Notes: a model not told the origin generated them from the letters alone. 64,000 nt of DNA from Candidatus Dechloromonas phosphorivorans (GCA_016714975.1 JADKBR010000015.1:62001-126000), one strand, 5' to 3'. Counted from the first letter of the stretch, positions 17,833 to 26,968 are shown. Made by a program: numbers and translations.

Positions 17833-19359
17833 ATGTCAGCCACTTCCAAGCCCAAGCTCTACAACCCACGCCACCCCGAACGCACGCTGCTCTACCAAAC
17901 GGTAGCCGAGCACTACGAGACCTGGCTAGAGTTGGCCAGCGCGGGTCAGTTCGACGGCCAGGGCGACCACCACACCCCCAAGCCCTTCGTGCGCAAAGCG
18001 TTTGCCAAGTATCTTGAGTGCGGCATCTTTGCCCATGGCTTTGCCCGCGCTCGCTGCGGCGACTGTGGGCACGACTACTTTGTAGCCTTCTCCTGCAAAG
18101 GCCGGGGAGTCTGCCCCTCGTGCACCACCCGGCGCATGGTGGAGACAGCAGCGCACCTGAACGATCACGTATTCCCCCGCCTGCCGGTGCGCCAGTGGGT
18201 GCTGTCGGTTCCCAAGCGGCTTCGTTACTTCATGCAGCGCGACGGAGCGGTGCTGAGCATGGTGCTGCGCATCTTTCTGCGGGTGATCGCACAAACTCTG
18301 CAGACCCACAGCCCCGGTGCGGCCCATATGGACAAGGCAGGCCTGCACATCGGTGCCATCGCCTTCATTCACCGATTCGGCTCCAGCCTCAATGAACACG
18401 TCCACTTCCACGTTTGTGTGGTGGACGGGGTGTTTGAGGAAGTGGAGGGCGAGGGCGATGCTGATGCGACCCCTCGAATCTCATCGCCGGGTGTCATCTT
18501 TCACGCGGCCACCGGCATCGATGCGGCTACCGTGGCCCCAGTGCAGACCACACTGCAAAAACGTATCCTGCGCGCCTTTGTGGGCCGTGGGCTGCTGGAG
18601 AACTTCGAGGCAAAAGAGATGCTGGGGTACAAACACAGCGGTTTCTCGGTGGATGCCGGGGTGTGCATTGAATCCCACGACCGTCCAGGCCTTGAGCGGC
18701 TCTTGCGCTATTGCGCCCGCCCACCCTTTGCGATGGACAGGCTGCGCAAAGAGGGAAGCAAATTGGTGTACCGCTGCGGCAAGCAGCGCAGCGAACCCAC
18801 CAGCGACAAGCGCGGTGCCAAGGTTGATGAGCTGCACCTCACACCGCTGGAACTGATCGACCGCATCGCCGCGCTGGTGCCACCGCCACGCACCCACCGG
18901 CACCGCTACTTTGGTGTGCTGGCACCAAACTCGCCGCTGAGAGCGGCGGTAACGGCGCTGGCTCAGCCTGCTGCGTCGCAACCAGCCACGGTGGAGACTG
19001 CACAACCTGGCGCGGGCGTACCTGGGGTGGCGGCGCCGGGCAACGCGGCCACACCCACACCCGAACCTGAAGCACGCCCGAAGCGAGCGGCGCATTACTT
19101 GTGGGCGGTGCTGATTGCCCGCATCTACGAGGCATTTCCGCTGCTGTGCCCCATGTGCGGTGGGCAGATGCGCATCATTGCCTTCATCACCCACAGCGCC
19201 GAAATCCGCCACATCCTGAACCACATCGGGGTGGAGTCTGCCCCCCGCACATCACCCCGGCACGCGGGCCACCGCTGTGGGAGGGCTGCGACGCGCCGGT
19301 GGATGATGGTGCGCAAGGCGAGCCGGATTGGGATCTGGCAGCTCAACCCGACGAGGTAG
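17833..19359 (+). CDS. IS91-family transposase, copy 2 (frameshifted tail)
   Basis: 508 residues, identical to copy 1 through the HUH domain and up to the second zinc motif. Near 19240 a C-rich run (CTGCCCCCCGCAC) is one base short, so the last 40 residues are out of frame and end ...QLNPTR. The correct frame continues to 19379 and ends DEVDQRVNW, matching copy 1's DFEVDQRISW. The catalytic part is intact. The homopolymer position makes a sequencing error plausible, but copy 3 has the same run. Confidence 0.82.
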   Translation: MSATSKPKLYNPRHPERTLLYQTVAEHYETWLELASAGQFDGQGDHHTPKPFVRKAFAKYLECGIFAHGFARARCGDCGHDYFVAFSCKGRGVCPSCTTRRMVETAAHLNDHVFPRLPVRQWVLSVPKRLRYFMQRDGAVLSMVLRIFLRVIAQTLQTHSPGAAHMDKAGLHIGAIAFIHRFGSSLNEHVHFHVCVVDGVFEEVEGEGDADATPRISSPGVIFHAATGIDAATVAPVQTTLQKRILRAFVGRGLLENFEAKEMLGYKHSGFSVDAGVCIESHDRPGLERLLRYCARPPFAMDRLRKEGSKLVYRCGKQRSEPTSDKRGAKVDELHLTPLELIDRIAALVPPPRTHRHRYFGVLAPNSPLRAAVTALAQPAASQPATVETAQPGAGVPGVAAPGNAATPTPEPEARPKRAAHYLWAVLIARIYEAFPLLCPMCGGQMRIIAFITHSAEIRHILNHIGVESAPRTSPRHAGHRCGRAATRRWMMVRKASRIGIWQLNPTR

Positions 19360-19564
19360 ACCAGCGCGTCAATTGGTGACCCAGTGAAGCGGCGGTATCC
19401 ATCGCTGCGGGGAAGCAGCTGCGCGCGCGCCAGGCCCAAATGCATACTGCCTCCCAAGCTCTTGCCATTGAGCGGCAAGCGAGCGCTCAACCTTCCTTGG
19501 CCGAACGTGTTTCGAGGCCCAAAACTCGTGCCATACTTGGCCTCATGCGGTTGAATTTCCTATC

Positions 19565-19744
19565 CGTGGCTTCGAGTTGCTGCGCTTTGCAGAGCGCACG
19601 GGCCTGACCCCGGCCAGCATCCAGCAACCGCTGGCCCAGGCCGAGGCCAAAGGCCTGCTGGCTCGGGACCTGGTCCGCGCCTGGCCGACCGAGAAGGGCT
19701 TTGATTTCCTGAGCGACCTGCAGGCGCTGTTTCTGCAGGACTGA
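19565..19744 (+). pseudogene. hemW: hemW 3' fragment (HemN-like radical SAM protein)
   Basis: 59 residues in frame from the IS91 end to TGA 19742: GFELLRFAERTGLTPASIQQ and then LLARD...PTEKGFDFLSDLQALFLQD. This matches the C-terminal winged-helix-like tail of HemW, formerly annotated as oxygen-independent coproporphyrinogen oxidase. The radical-SAM domain is absent. The fragment has no start codon of its own. Confidence 0.7.
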
Positions 19745-19755
19745 AATGCAAAAAA

Positions 19756-19781
19756 GCCACTGCCCCTTGCGGGACAGCGGC
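19756..19781. terminator. Bidirectional terminator between hemW' and fadD
   Basis: An imperfect GC stem (GCCACTGCCCC / GGGACAGCGGC) flanked by A-tract on the left and T-tract on the right. It can serve the plus-strand hemW remnant and the minus-strand fadD. Confidence 0.65.
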
Positions 19782-19842
19782 CTTTTGCTCGTCTCCTCGG
19801 TCACCAGCCAGGGTCGGAACCCGCCCCGGCCGGACGCCTCGG

Positions 19843-21537
19843 TTATTTCTTTTCGTCGCGCAGTTCGCGACGCAGGATCTTGCCCACGTTGGTCTTGGGC
19901 AGGTCGGTGCGGAACTCGATGTACTTGGGGCACTTGTAGCCGGTCAGCTGCTCGTGGCAATACGCCTTGAGCGCCTCTTCGGTCAGCGTCGTGTCCTTGC
20001 GCACCACGAACAGCTTCACCGCCTCGCCAGCCTTGGCATCGGGCACGCCCACGGCCGCGCATTCCAGCACGCCGGGATGCAGGTTGACCACCTGCTCGAC
20101 CTCGTTGGGGTACACGTTGAAGCCCGACACCAGGATCATGTCCTTCTTGCGGTCCACGATGCGAACCTGACCGCGCTCGTCCATGATGCCGATGTCGCCG
20201 GTACGGAAGAAGCCGTCGGCCGTCATGACCTTCGCCGTCTCGTCGTCACGCTGCCAGTAGCCAGCCATCACCTGAGGACCACGGATGGAGATTTCGCCCA
20301 CGCCGCCGATGGGCAGGTGGTTGCCGTCGTCGTCCAGGATCGCCACTTCGGTCGAGGGCAAGGGGTAGCCGATGGAGCCGTTGAACTCGGTGTTGTCCAG
20401 GCGGTTGGCCGTGGCCACCGGCGAGGTTTCCGACAGGCCGTAGCCTTCGACGATGGCGCAACCTGTGATCTTCTTCCAGGCTTCGGCCGTGGCCTGTTGC
20501 ACGGCCATGCCGCCACCCATCGACACCTTCAGGCCCGAGAAGTCGAGCTTGGCGAAGTCAGGGGTGTTGGCCAGCGCGTTGAACAGCGTGTTCACAGCCG
20601 GGAACTGGTTGACCTTGTAGCCACTGAGGGTCTTGATCACGGCCGGCAGGTCGCGCGGGTTCGGGATCAGGATGTTCATCGAACCCAGGCGCACGCCCAT
20701 GAAGTAGCACACCGTCAGCGAGAAGATGTGATACAGCGGCAGGGCACACACGGCCACCAGCGGGGCGCTGCCCAGCTTGTTCAGCTCAGGCTTGAACCAG
20801 GCTTCGTTTTGCAGGATGTTGGCCACCACGTTGCGGTGCAGCAGCGTGGCGCCCTTGGACACACCCGTGGTGCCACCGGTGTACTGCAGGAAGGCCACAT
20901 CGGTGGGCTTGAGCGCCGGGCGGGCGTACTTGAGGGTACGGCCCTTGGACACGACGTCCTTGAAGCTGGTCAGCGTGCACTTGGCATTGTTGGGCAAGCT
21001 GTAAGCCGGCACCATCTTCTTGACGTTGCGCACCACGAAGTTGACCAGCGTGCCCTTCAGGAAAGGCAGCATGTCACCCATGGAGGCCAGCACGATGCGC
21101 TTGATCGGCGTGCGAGCGACGACTTCCTGCAGCGTGGTGGCGAAGTTCTCGAGGATGACGATCGCCTCGGCGCCCGAATCCTTGAGCTGGTGTTCCAGCT
21201 CGCGCGGGGTGTAGAGCGGGTTGACGTTGACGACCACGTAACCGGCGCGCAGCACGGCGGCAATGGCCACCACGTACTGAGGCACGTTGGGCATCATCAG
21301 CGCCACGCGTGCACCCTTGGCCAGGCCTTGCGCCTGCAGCCAGGCGGCCATAGCGTTGGACATCTCATCAATCTGACTGAACGTCCAATGCACGCCCATG
21401 AAGGAGGCCATGTCGCGCTGTGCGAACTGCTTGAACGACTGGTCCAGCAGGTCAGCCAACGATGAATACTCTTCGGGATTGATTTCGGCGGGCACGCCTG
21501 GTTCGTAGTGGGCAAGCCAGGGTTTGGTACTCGTCAT
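19843..21537 (-). CDS. fadD: Long-chain fatty-acid-CoA ligase
   Basis: 564 residues from ATG 21537, with AGAGGACG just upstream. Adenylate-forming motifs are all present: YTGGTTGVSKGA (P-loop), EGYGLSETSP, GFFRTGDIG, DRKKDMILVSGFNVYP and the C-terminal Lys in KTNVGKILRRELR. The enzyme activates long-chain fatty acids to acyl-CoA via acyl-AMP at the inner membrane. Longer readings upstream lack a ribosome site and family similarity. It stands alone, divergent from the TAT-signal gene. Confidence 0.9.
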   Translation of the reverse strand: MTSTKPWLAHYEPGVPAEINPEEYSSLADLLDQSFKQFAQRDMASFMGVHWTFSQIDEMSNAMAAWLQAQGLAKGARVALMMPNVPQYVVAIAAVLRAGYVVVNVNPLYTPRELEHQLKDSGAEAIVILENFATTLQEVVARTPIKRIVLASMGDMLPFLKGTLVNFVVRNVKKMVPAYSLPNNAKCTLTSFKDVVSKGRTLKYARPALKPTDVAFLQYTGGTTGVSKGATLLHRNVVANILQNEAWFKPELNKLGSAPLVAVCALPLYHIFSLTVCYFMGVRLGSMNILIPNPRDLPAVIKTLSGYKVNQFPAVNTLFNALANTPDFAKLDFSGLKVSMGGGMAVQQATAEAWKKITGCAIVEGYGLSETSPVATANRLDNTEFNGSIGYPLPSTEVAILDDDGNHLPIGGVGEISIRGPQVMAGYWQRDDETAKVMTADGFFRTGDIGIMDERGQVRIVDRKKDMILVSGFNVYPNEVEQVVNLHPGVLECAAVGVPDAKAGEAVKLFVVRKDTTLTEEALKAYCHEQLTGYKCPKYIEFRTDLPKTNVGKILRRELRDEKK

Positions 21538-21812
21538 CGTCGTCCTCTTGTCTGATCGGTTACGGCTCAATTCAATGCCAATGCAGCAGCGAGAGCAGCG
21601 GCTCCAGTGCTGCATGAATTCTGCAACACTCGCCCCCCCGGGTTCCCCCTCGAATCGCCTAACTGGGGCTGCTTTTTTGCTGTACACCACCTGAACAGGT
21701 GACTTTTCAGCCCCTACATGCACGGGTTTACGCCAAGTCACCGCAACGCACGTCAACATCAATTTGACTCACAATGTTTCCTATTTGAAAACTCCGCAAG
21801 GAAATCCACCTC

Positions 21813-22349
21813 ATGGTTGACCGCGCCATAGACCACCCCCTGATGCCCAAGCGGCGCTGGTTTCTGAAGACCGCCTTGGCCATTGGCGCGGTGGGCGCCA
21901 CCTTGGGCGGCCTGGTGTTCTGGCACCGTGGCCTGCGAGACGGCAAGCTCACGGCGCACGGCCGGGACGTGTGCCACGGCCTTGCCCGCGGCATCCTCGG
22001 CCCCATGCTGCCCAAGGATGCGGCCCAGCGCGCCAAGGTGCTGGAAGCACACCTCGACAACATGGAAGACTTCATCCGCGGCACCCCCGCCGTGATGCAG
22101 ATTCAGATCAACGCTGTCCTCGGATTGCTGGGCAACGCCCCCACCCGCTACCTGCTGACCGACCTGGGGAACTCCTGGCGCGAGGCCAGCGATGTCCAGA
22201 TCGAGCGTGCCCTCGACACCATGCGGCTCAACCCCCTGCCCACGAATCGTCTGACCTACCAGGTCGTGCGGGGCCTGACCTGCATGAGCTTTTTCTCCAA
22301 CAGCGCCAACTGGCCCCTGACCGGCTACACCGGCCCCCTCGACATATGA
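21813..22349 (+). CDS. TAT-signal partner subunit of a GMC oxidoreductase
   Basis: 178 residues. The twin-arginine signal (PKRRWFLKTALAIGAVG) is followed by a helical domain with no metal motif that I recognise. Its stop overlaps the start of the GMC flavoprotein (ATGA), so the two are coupled. Similar small TAT proteins accompany GMC dehydrogenases, like the small subunit of gluconate 2-dehydrogenase, and carry the flavoprotein to the periplasm. The exact family is uncertain. Confidence 0.65.
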   Translation: MVDRAIDHPLMPKRRWFLKTALAIGAVGATLGGLVFWHRGLRDGKLTAHGRDVCHGLARGILGPMLPKDAAQRAKVLEAHLDNMEDFIRGTPAVMQIQINAVLGLLGNAPTRYLLTDLGNSWREASDVQIERALDTMRLNPLPTNRLTYQVVRGLTCMSFFSNSANWPLTGYTGPLDI

Positions 22350-23956
22350 GCAAGCTCCCCGACCCCTTCCGCGAAGGCCTGGCCCGAGGCTGGAAAGCCA
22401 CCCACGGCGAACAAGGCCTGCCCTCACAGATTGAATGCGATGTGGCGATCGTCGGCACGGGCGCCGGCGCCGGCATCACGGCTGAGTTGCTCACCCGCGC
22501 CGGGCTGGACGTGGTCCTGATCGAAGAAGGTCCGCTGCGCACCAGCTCCGACTTCAACCAGAAAGAGTCCGAGGCTTACCGCACGCTCTATCAGGAGTCG
22601 GCCGCGCGTCGCACCCTGGATGGCGCCATCAGCATCATGCAAGGGCGCTGCGTGGGTGGCACCACCGTGATCAACTGGACCAGCTCCTTCCGCACCCCGG
22701 ACAGCACGCTGCGCCATTGGCAAGAGGTATCGGCCTGCGCGACTTCACCACCGAGGCGATGGCTCCCTGGTTCGAACAGGCCGAACGCCGCCTGAACATG
22801 GTGCCCTGGACCATTCCGCCCAACCTCAACAACGAGGTGCTGCGCACCGGCGCGACCAAGCTGGGCATCTCCTCGGCGGTGATTCCCCGCAACGTGAAGG
22901 GGTGCTGGAACCTGGGCTCCTGCGGCCTGGGCTGCCCCACCAACGCCAAGCAGTCCATGCTGGTGACGTCCATCCCCGCCGCGCTCAACGCGGGCGCCCG
23001 ACTGTTCTACCAGACCCGCGCCCACAAGCTCGACATCCAGAACGGGCAGGTCAAGGGCCTGCTGTGCGTGCCGATCCGCCTCAATGGCGACAAGGTGTCC
23101 GATCAGACCATGCGCGTGGTCGCCAAGCACTACGTCGTGGCCGGAGGGGCCATCAACTCCCCCGCCCTGCTGCGTCGCTCCGACGCCCCCGATCCGCACG
23201 GCTTGCTGGGCGCCCGCACCTTCTTGCATCCGGTGAGTTTTTCGGCCGGCATCTTCGACGAGCGGATCGAGGGATGGCAAGGCGCCCCGCAATCGCTGTA
23301 CTCAGACCACTTCGTCCACGATGCGCCGCTGCAAGGCCCGATCGGCTTCAAGGTGGAGGCTGCCCCCCTGCATCCTGGCATGGCCTCCATCCTCATGGGC
23401 GGGCACGGTCAGCGTCTGATGACGCGCTTCCAGCAGTATCCGCACACGCAGATGATGTTGTCGCTGATGCGCGATGGCTTCCATCCCGAGTCGGTGGGTG
23501 GCAAGGTGCGCATGCACCTCGACGGCTCCGCCGTGCTGGACTACCCCTTGACCGACTATGTGCTCGACGGCTTCCGTCGCTCGCTGCTGGCCATGGCCGA
23601 GATCCAGTTTGCGGCGGGAGCGAAGGTGGTGCGTCCCTTCCACGAACAGAGCGATGACTACAGCACCTGGGCTGCCGCCAAGGCCGCCATCGCCGCCTTC
23701 GACATGAAGCCCCTGCTGACGGGTGCTGGCAGTGCCCACGTCATGGGTGGCTGCGGCATGGCGAGCACCGAAGCCTTGGGCGTGGTCCGCCCCGACGGCG
23801 TGCACCTGGCAAGTCGACAACCTGTCGGTGCACGACGGCTCGGTCTTCCCGACCAGCATCGGCGCCAACCCGCAGTTGTCGATCTATGGCATGACCAACC
23901 TGCTGGCCACCCAACTGGTCAAGCGGCTGAATGGCAAGGACGTGGTGCTGGCCTGA
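22346..23956 (+). pseudogene. GMC-family flavoprotein oxidoreductase, two frameshifts
   Basis: Reading starts MSKLPDPFREGLARG and shows the FAD-binding Rossmann motif VAIVGTGAGAGITAELL. Near 22730 one base is missing: the frame moves to GLRDFTTEAMAPWFEQ. Near 23812 one base is extra: the frame moves back to QVDNLSVHDGSVFPTSIG, the conserved C-terminal block with its final YGMTNLLATQLVKRL. Repaired length is about 536 residues, usual for the family. These enzymes oxidise alcohols or sterols with FAD. Two compensating indels suggest sequencing error as much as decay. Confidence 0.8.
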
Positions 23957-23980
23957 ACTCCACGTTGATCACAGCACCAT

Positions 23981-24008
23981 AAAAAAACCCCGCCAAGGCG
24001 GGGTTTTT
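23981..24008. terminator. Bidirectional terminator between GMC gene and ompA'
   Basis: A perfect stem with AAAAAAACCCCGCC on one side and GGCGGGGTTTTT on the other, separated by AA. It lies between convergent genes and works in both directions. Confidence 0.9.
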
Positions 24009-24054
24009 GTTTGCGTCCGGGTGGCCTGGAAGGACCACCCGAGCAGCGCAGCAA

Positions 24055-24329
24055 TTACTTGGCGCGGGTGCCGACGACTTCGATTTCCACGCGACGGTTC
24101 TGGGCGCGGCCGTCGGCAGACTTGTTGTCAGCCACGGGTTGCTTCTCGCCCTTGCCTTCGGTGTAGATCTTGGAGGCGTCGATGCCCTTGTCAGCCAGAT
24201 AGGCCTTGACGGCTTCCGAACGCTTGACCGACAGCTTCTCGTTGTAAGCGTCAGAGCCGACGGAGTCGGTGTGACCCACAGCGATCACGACTTCCAGGTT
24301 CAGACCCTTGACCTTGTCGGCCAGGTCGT
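24055..24329 (-). pseudogene. OmpA-family protein, C-terminal fragment
   Basis: About 91 residues of the OmpA-like peptidoglycan-binding domain: LEVVIAVGHTDSVGSDAYNEKLSVKR and the final SADGRAQNRRVEIEV. Upstream codons are replaced at 24330 by the third IS91 copy, which removes the signal peptide and beta barrel. The fragment cannot be exported. Confidence 0.82.
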
Positions 24330-25452
24330 TGGAGGGCGAGGGCGATGCTGATGCGACCCCTCGAATCTCATCGCCGGGTGTCATCTTTCACGCGGCCACC
24401 GGCATCGATGCGGCTACCGTGGCCCCAGTGCAGACCACACTGCAAAAACGCATCCTGCGCGCCTTCGTTGCTCGGGGCCTGCTGGAGAACTGTGACGCCA
24501 AAGACATGCTGGGCTACAAACACAGCGGCTTCTCGGTGGATGCGGGGGTGTGCATCGAAGCCCACGACCGCGCTGCGCTGGAGCGGCTGCTGCGCTATTG
24601 CGCGCGTCCACCGTTTTCCATGGAGCGCCTACGCAAAGAGGGAAGCAAACTGGTGTACCGCTGTGCCAAACAGCGCAGCGAGCCCACCAGTGACAAGCGT
24701 GGTGCCAAGGCAGATGAGCTGCACCTCACACCGCTGGAACTGATCGACCGCATCGCCGCGCTGGTGCCACCGCCACGCACCCACCGGCACCGCTACTTTG
24801 GTGTGCTGGCACCAAACTCGCCGCTGAGAGCGGCGGTAACGGCGCTGGCTCAGCCTGCTGCGTCGCAACCAGCCACGGTGGAGACTGCACAACCTGGCGC
24901 GGGCGTACCTGGGGTGGCGGCGCCGGGCAACGCGGCCACACCCACACCCGAACCTGAAGCACGCCCGAAGCGAGCGGCGCATTACTTGTGGGCGGTGCTG
25001 ATTGCCCGCATCTACGAGGCATTTCCGCTGCTGTGCCCCATGTGCGGTGGGCAGATGCGCATCATTGCCTTCATCACCCACAGCGCCGAAATCCGCCACA
25101 TCCTGAACCACATCGGGGTGGAGTCTGCCCCCCGCACATCACCCCGGCACGCGGGCCACCGCTGTGGGAGGGCTGCGACGCGCCGGTGGATGATGGTGCG
25201 CAAGGCGAGCCGGATTGGGATCTGGCAGCTCAACCCGACGGGGTCGACCAGCGCGTCAATTGGTGACCCAGTGAAGCGGCGTTATCCATCGCTGCGGGGA
25301 AGCAGCTGCGCGCGCCAGGCCCAAATGCATACTGCCTCCCAAGCTCTTGCCATTGAGCGGCAAGCGAGCGCTCAACCTTCCTTGGCCGAACGTGTTTCGA
25401 GGCCCAAAACTCGTGCCATACTTGGCCTCATGCGGTTGAATTTCCTATCCGT
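24330..25452 (+). mobile_element. IS91-family element, copy 3 (5'-truncated)
   Basis: Begins inside the transposase gene (EGEGDADATPRISSP) after the HUH motif, fused to ompA. It carries the rest of the transposase, the same C-run frameshift as copy 2, and the same terminus at 25452. Bases 24330-24443 match the other copies. Bases 24444-24715 differ at many positions (ARGLLENCDAKDMLGYK against GRGLLENFEAKEMLGYK). After that it matches copy 2 again. The transposase is non-functional. Confidence 0.82.
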
Positions 25453-25539
25453 CCAAGCCAAACAGGGTAAAACACTGGGCCGTATTTTTGGCCAATCCCT
25501 ACCACGACACCTTCCCGCTGACCGTCGGGGGGGAAAGAT

Positions 25540-25745
25540 GTGTCCACGGAGAAACAAGGTGGACACCTTGACAGAGCAGATGACAGAATTGAAGGGGGGG
25601 GGGGGCGTGGGGCGCGCCAAGCAGGATGGCCGATGCTGCTACGACCCGCAAGCCAAACGCGAATTGATTGAGGCCTGTTTTCTGCCCGGCATTTCGGTGG
25701 CGAAACTGGCGCTGGCGCACGGCATCAACGCCAACCTCCTGCGCA
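25540..25745 (+). pseudogene. IS66-type TnpA fragment
   Basis: About 68 residues: MCPRRNKVDTLTEQMTELKG, then YDPQAKRELIEACFLPGISV and AKLALAHGINANLLR. This is the helix-turn-helix start of IS66-type TnpA accessory proteins, ending where the IS4 fragment begins. The coding sequence contains a run of 12 G (25594-25605). A palindrome (GTGTCCAC / GTGGACAC) overlaps the start. Upstream the frame is open into the IS91 copy, but that fusion is accidental. Confidence 0.6.
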
Positions 25746-25844
25746 CCTGTCGCCGCTGTACCGCGTTACGTATCGGTTGAATGTCGACCACGGCAGAAAG
25801 TCCATCAACTGCGCAAACAGTGTCTTGCCGGCATTCATGATCAT
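25746..25844 (-). pseudogene. IS4-family transposase, N-terminal piece
   Basis: The minus strand encodes MNAGKTLFAQLMDFLPWS and then TFNRYVTRYSGDR, the usual start of IS4-family transposases. The next residues of the family (GVRT.SCAEQF) are found at 29340 on the plus strand. Together the two pieces make one transposase of about 390 residues, so one IS has been split by rearrangement. Its outer terminal repeat lies at 25954-25971. Confidence 0.75.
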
Positions 25845-25953
25845 GCCCTTCAGAAAAATTCGAAGGGTCATTTTTCGCCGATTTCAAATCGACACCACAC
25901 CTCATCGCTCGGAAAGCTTCGTCAGTCATGGCGTTGGGCGCTTCGGGTCTTCA

Positions 25954-25971
25954 TTTAAGCGGACAGTAGTG
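25954..25971 (+). repeat. IS4-family terminal repeat, left piece
   Basis: TTTAAGCGGACAGTAGTG, matching TTTAACCGGACAGCAGTG at 30412-30429 with two mismatches. It is followed by CGAAGAACTC, the reverse complement of the sequence that follows the other end, so both ends touch the same target site. Confidence 0.8.
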
Positions 25972-25972
25972 C

Positions 25973-26449
25973 GAAGAACTCAAAGCGGAAGGTGTTCAAA
26001 CCGCGGAACTCAATGGAACCATCGAGCAGCTAAAGTTGAAAGTAAATGAGCTAACCCAAGATGTAGTTGCACTCAGAAAAGCTACTCCAGCAGTCACCCC
26101 TCCACCGGAGCAAATTGCCAAGAGAGAGGCCAAGGAAGCTCAGTTCTCAAACAACTCCGACTACTCAGTGCTGGTCTTCTACAAGCCCTATCAGAAGGAG
26201 TCGGCTACTATCCTCACGAAAAAGCTATTGTCATTGGGTTTCAAGTCATCCGCTACGCCCACAGATTTAAAGGAAGCTATAAAGCAATTTGATGAAAACA
26301 CAGCGTGGGTGATCTATTCAGAGAAAGGCCAGGGGAAGCTTCAAGCCTTAAAGGCCGCGCTTCCAGCATTGACTGAACGCATCAAATTTGTATATCGAGA
26401 GGAGTCTTACAACTTGCGTAGCGGCGATATACAAATCTTGCTGTTCTAG
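25973..26449 (+). pseudogene. Integron cassette gene X, 3' half (split by IS4)
   Basis: The frame enters from the target duplication (GAA GAA CTC) and encodes about 158 residues: a coiled coil (ELNGTIEQLKLKVNELTQDV), a Pro-rich hinge (TPAVTPPPEQ) and a C-terminal domain (SDYSVLVFYKPYQKESATIL to SYNLRSGDIQILLF). The 5' half, ending ...GGYEFAFSEEL, is on the minus strand at 30429-30680. Joined at the duplicated target, they give one protein of about 241 residues with one membrane helix. I do not recognise the C-terminal domain. An attC-like site follows the stop. Confidence 0.75.
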
Positions 26450-26478
26450 CGAAACATATGATTTCTCCCAATCGTCAT

Positions 26479-26546
26479 GACCAACAAGCTGTTCAAGCGG
26501 ACCGCCCTACCTTTGGCGGGGCTGCCGCTTAACGCGGGCGTTGGGG
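26479..26546 (+). repeat. attC site between gene X and cassette 2
   Basis: The R'' box GACCAAC and the R' box GTTGGGG enclose inner arms TTCAAGCGG and CCGCTTAA, the classic attC hairpin, in about 68 bp. This is the best attC in the array. Confidence 0.85.
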
Positions 26547-26569
26547 TTGTGGCGACCAGAGGTCAACCG

Positions 26570-26968
26570 ATGAACGAGCAAATCCCGATCCAGTGGACTT
26601 CCGCGATGTCGTTACTCGGTGCCGCCTGTCGGAGGGTTCACGAACTGCGAGTGGCTGGCGACAGGTCCGATAACTGGCAGTACGAAGAATTCATAGTGCG
26701 CTTCCTGAAGGTCGACGTATTCCAAAAACTCTGGGACGACCCGTTTGCCAAACTACATTTGGGTAGTCAGCTAGAGACACTACCAACTGAACGTGTTACG
26801 GATGGACCTAATGGGGAAGAGATCAGTTACTTTTCCGTTCGAGCGTTTCCGTCGGGTGGTGTAGTGGGTTATTTTGGTCTCTGGCCGGGTAGAGATCGCG
26901 ACACCCAATCATCTATTTGGATGATGCAGAATAATTATCCAAGTATTAATCTCGAATATCAGCAGTAG
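26570..26968 (+). CDS. Cassette 2 hypothetical protein
   Basis: 132 residues from ATG 26570, just after the attC site. An in-frame ATG at 26477 lies before and inside the attC and is rejected. The protein starts MNEQIPIQWTSAMSLLGAAC, is soluble, mildly acidic, rich in aromatic residues (WQYEEFIVRFLKVDVFQKLW; YFGLWPGRDRD) and has no signal or membrane helix. I do not recognise the family. Its position as a single-gene cassette with little 5' leader is normal for integrons. Confidence 0.65.
   Translation: MNEQIPIQWTSAMSLLGAACRRVHELRVAGDRSDNWQYEEFIVRFLKVDVFQKLWDDPFAKLHLGSQLETLPTERVTDGPNGEEISYFSVRAFPSGGVVGYFGLWPGRDRDTQSSIWMMQNNYPSINLEYQQ

Larger units (their letters stand above)
16338..19166 (+). 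repeat. Long direct repeat, copy 2 (tnpA'-IR-lpdA'-IS91)
   Basis: Matches 5204-8033. Its left edge, TGAAGGAACTC, lies inside tnpA and abuts the truncated hydrolase gene. Copy 1 continues another 580 bp to the left. The two copies therefore share the IS91 right terminus but differ at the left, as expected for one-ended rolling-circle movement. Confidence 0.9.
17777..19567 (+). mobile_element. IS91-family element, copy 2
   Basis: Carries the transposase and 190 bp of 3' non-coding sequence ending CATGCGGTTGAATTTCCTATCCGT at 19567. That 3' sequence matches copy 3 and not copy 1. The element's right end abuts the last 60 codons of hemW, so it interrupts that gene. The left end merges with the lpdA fragment. 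Confidence 0.75.

Noticed and set aside
24308..25780. A 490-residue frame joining OmpA-antisense, IS91 and IS66 sequence
   Set aside because: It crosses two element borders and starts in antisense ompA sequence; only parts correspond to real proteins.
26477..26569. ATG 26477 as the start of cassette 2
   Set aside because: The extension lies before and within the attC hairpin. ATG 26570 after the site is the usual arrangement.
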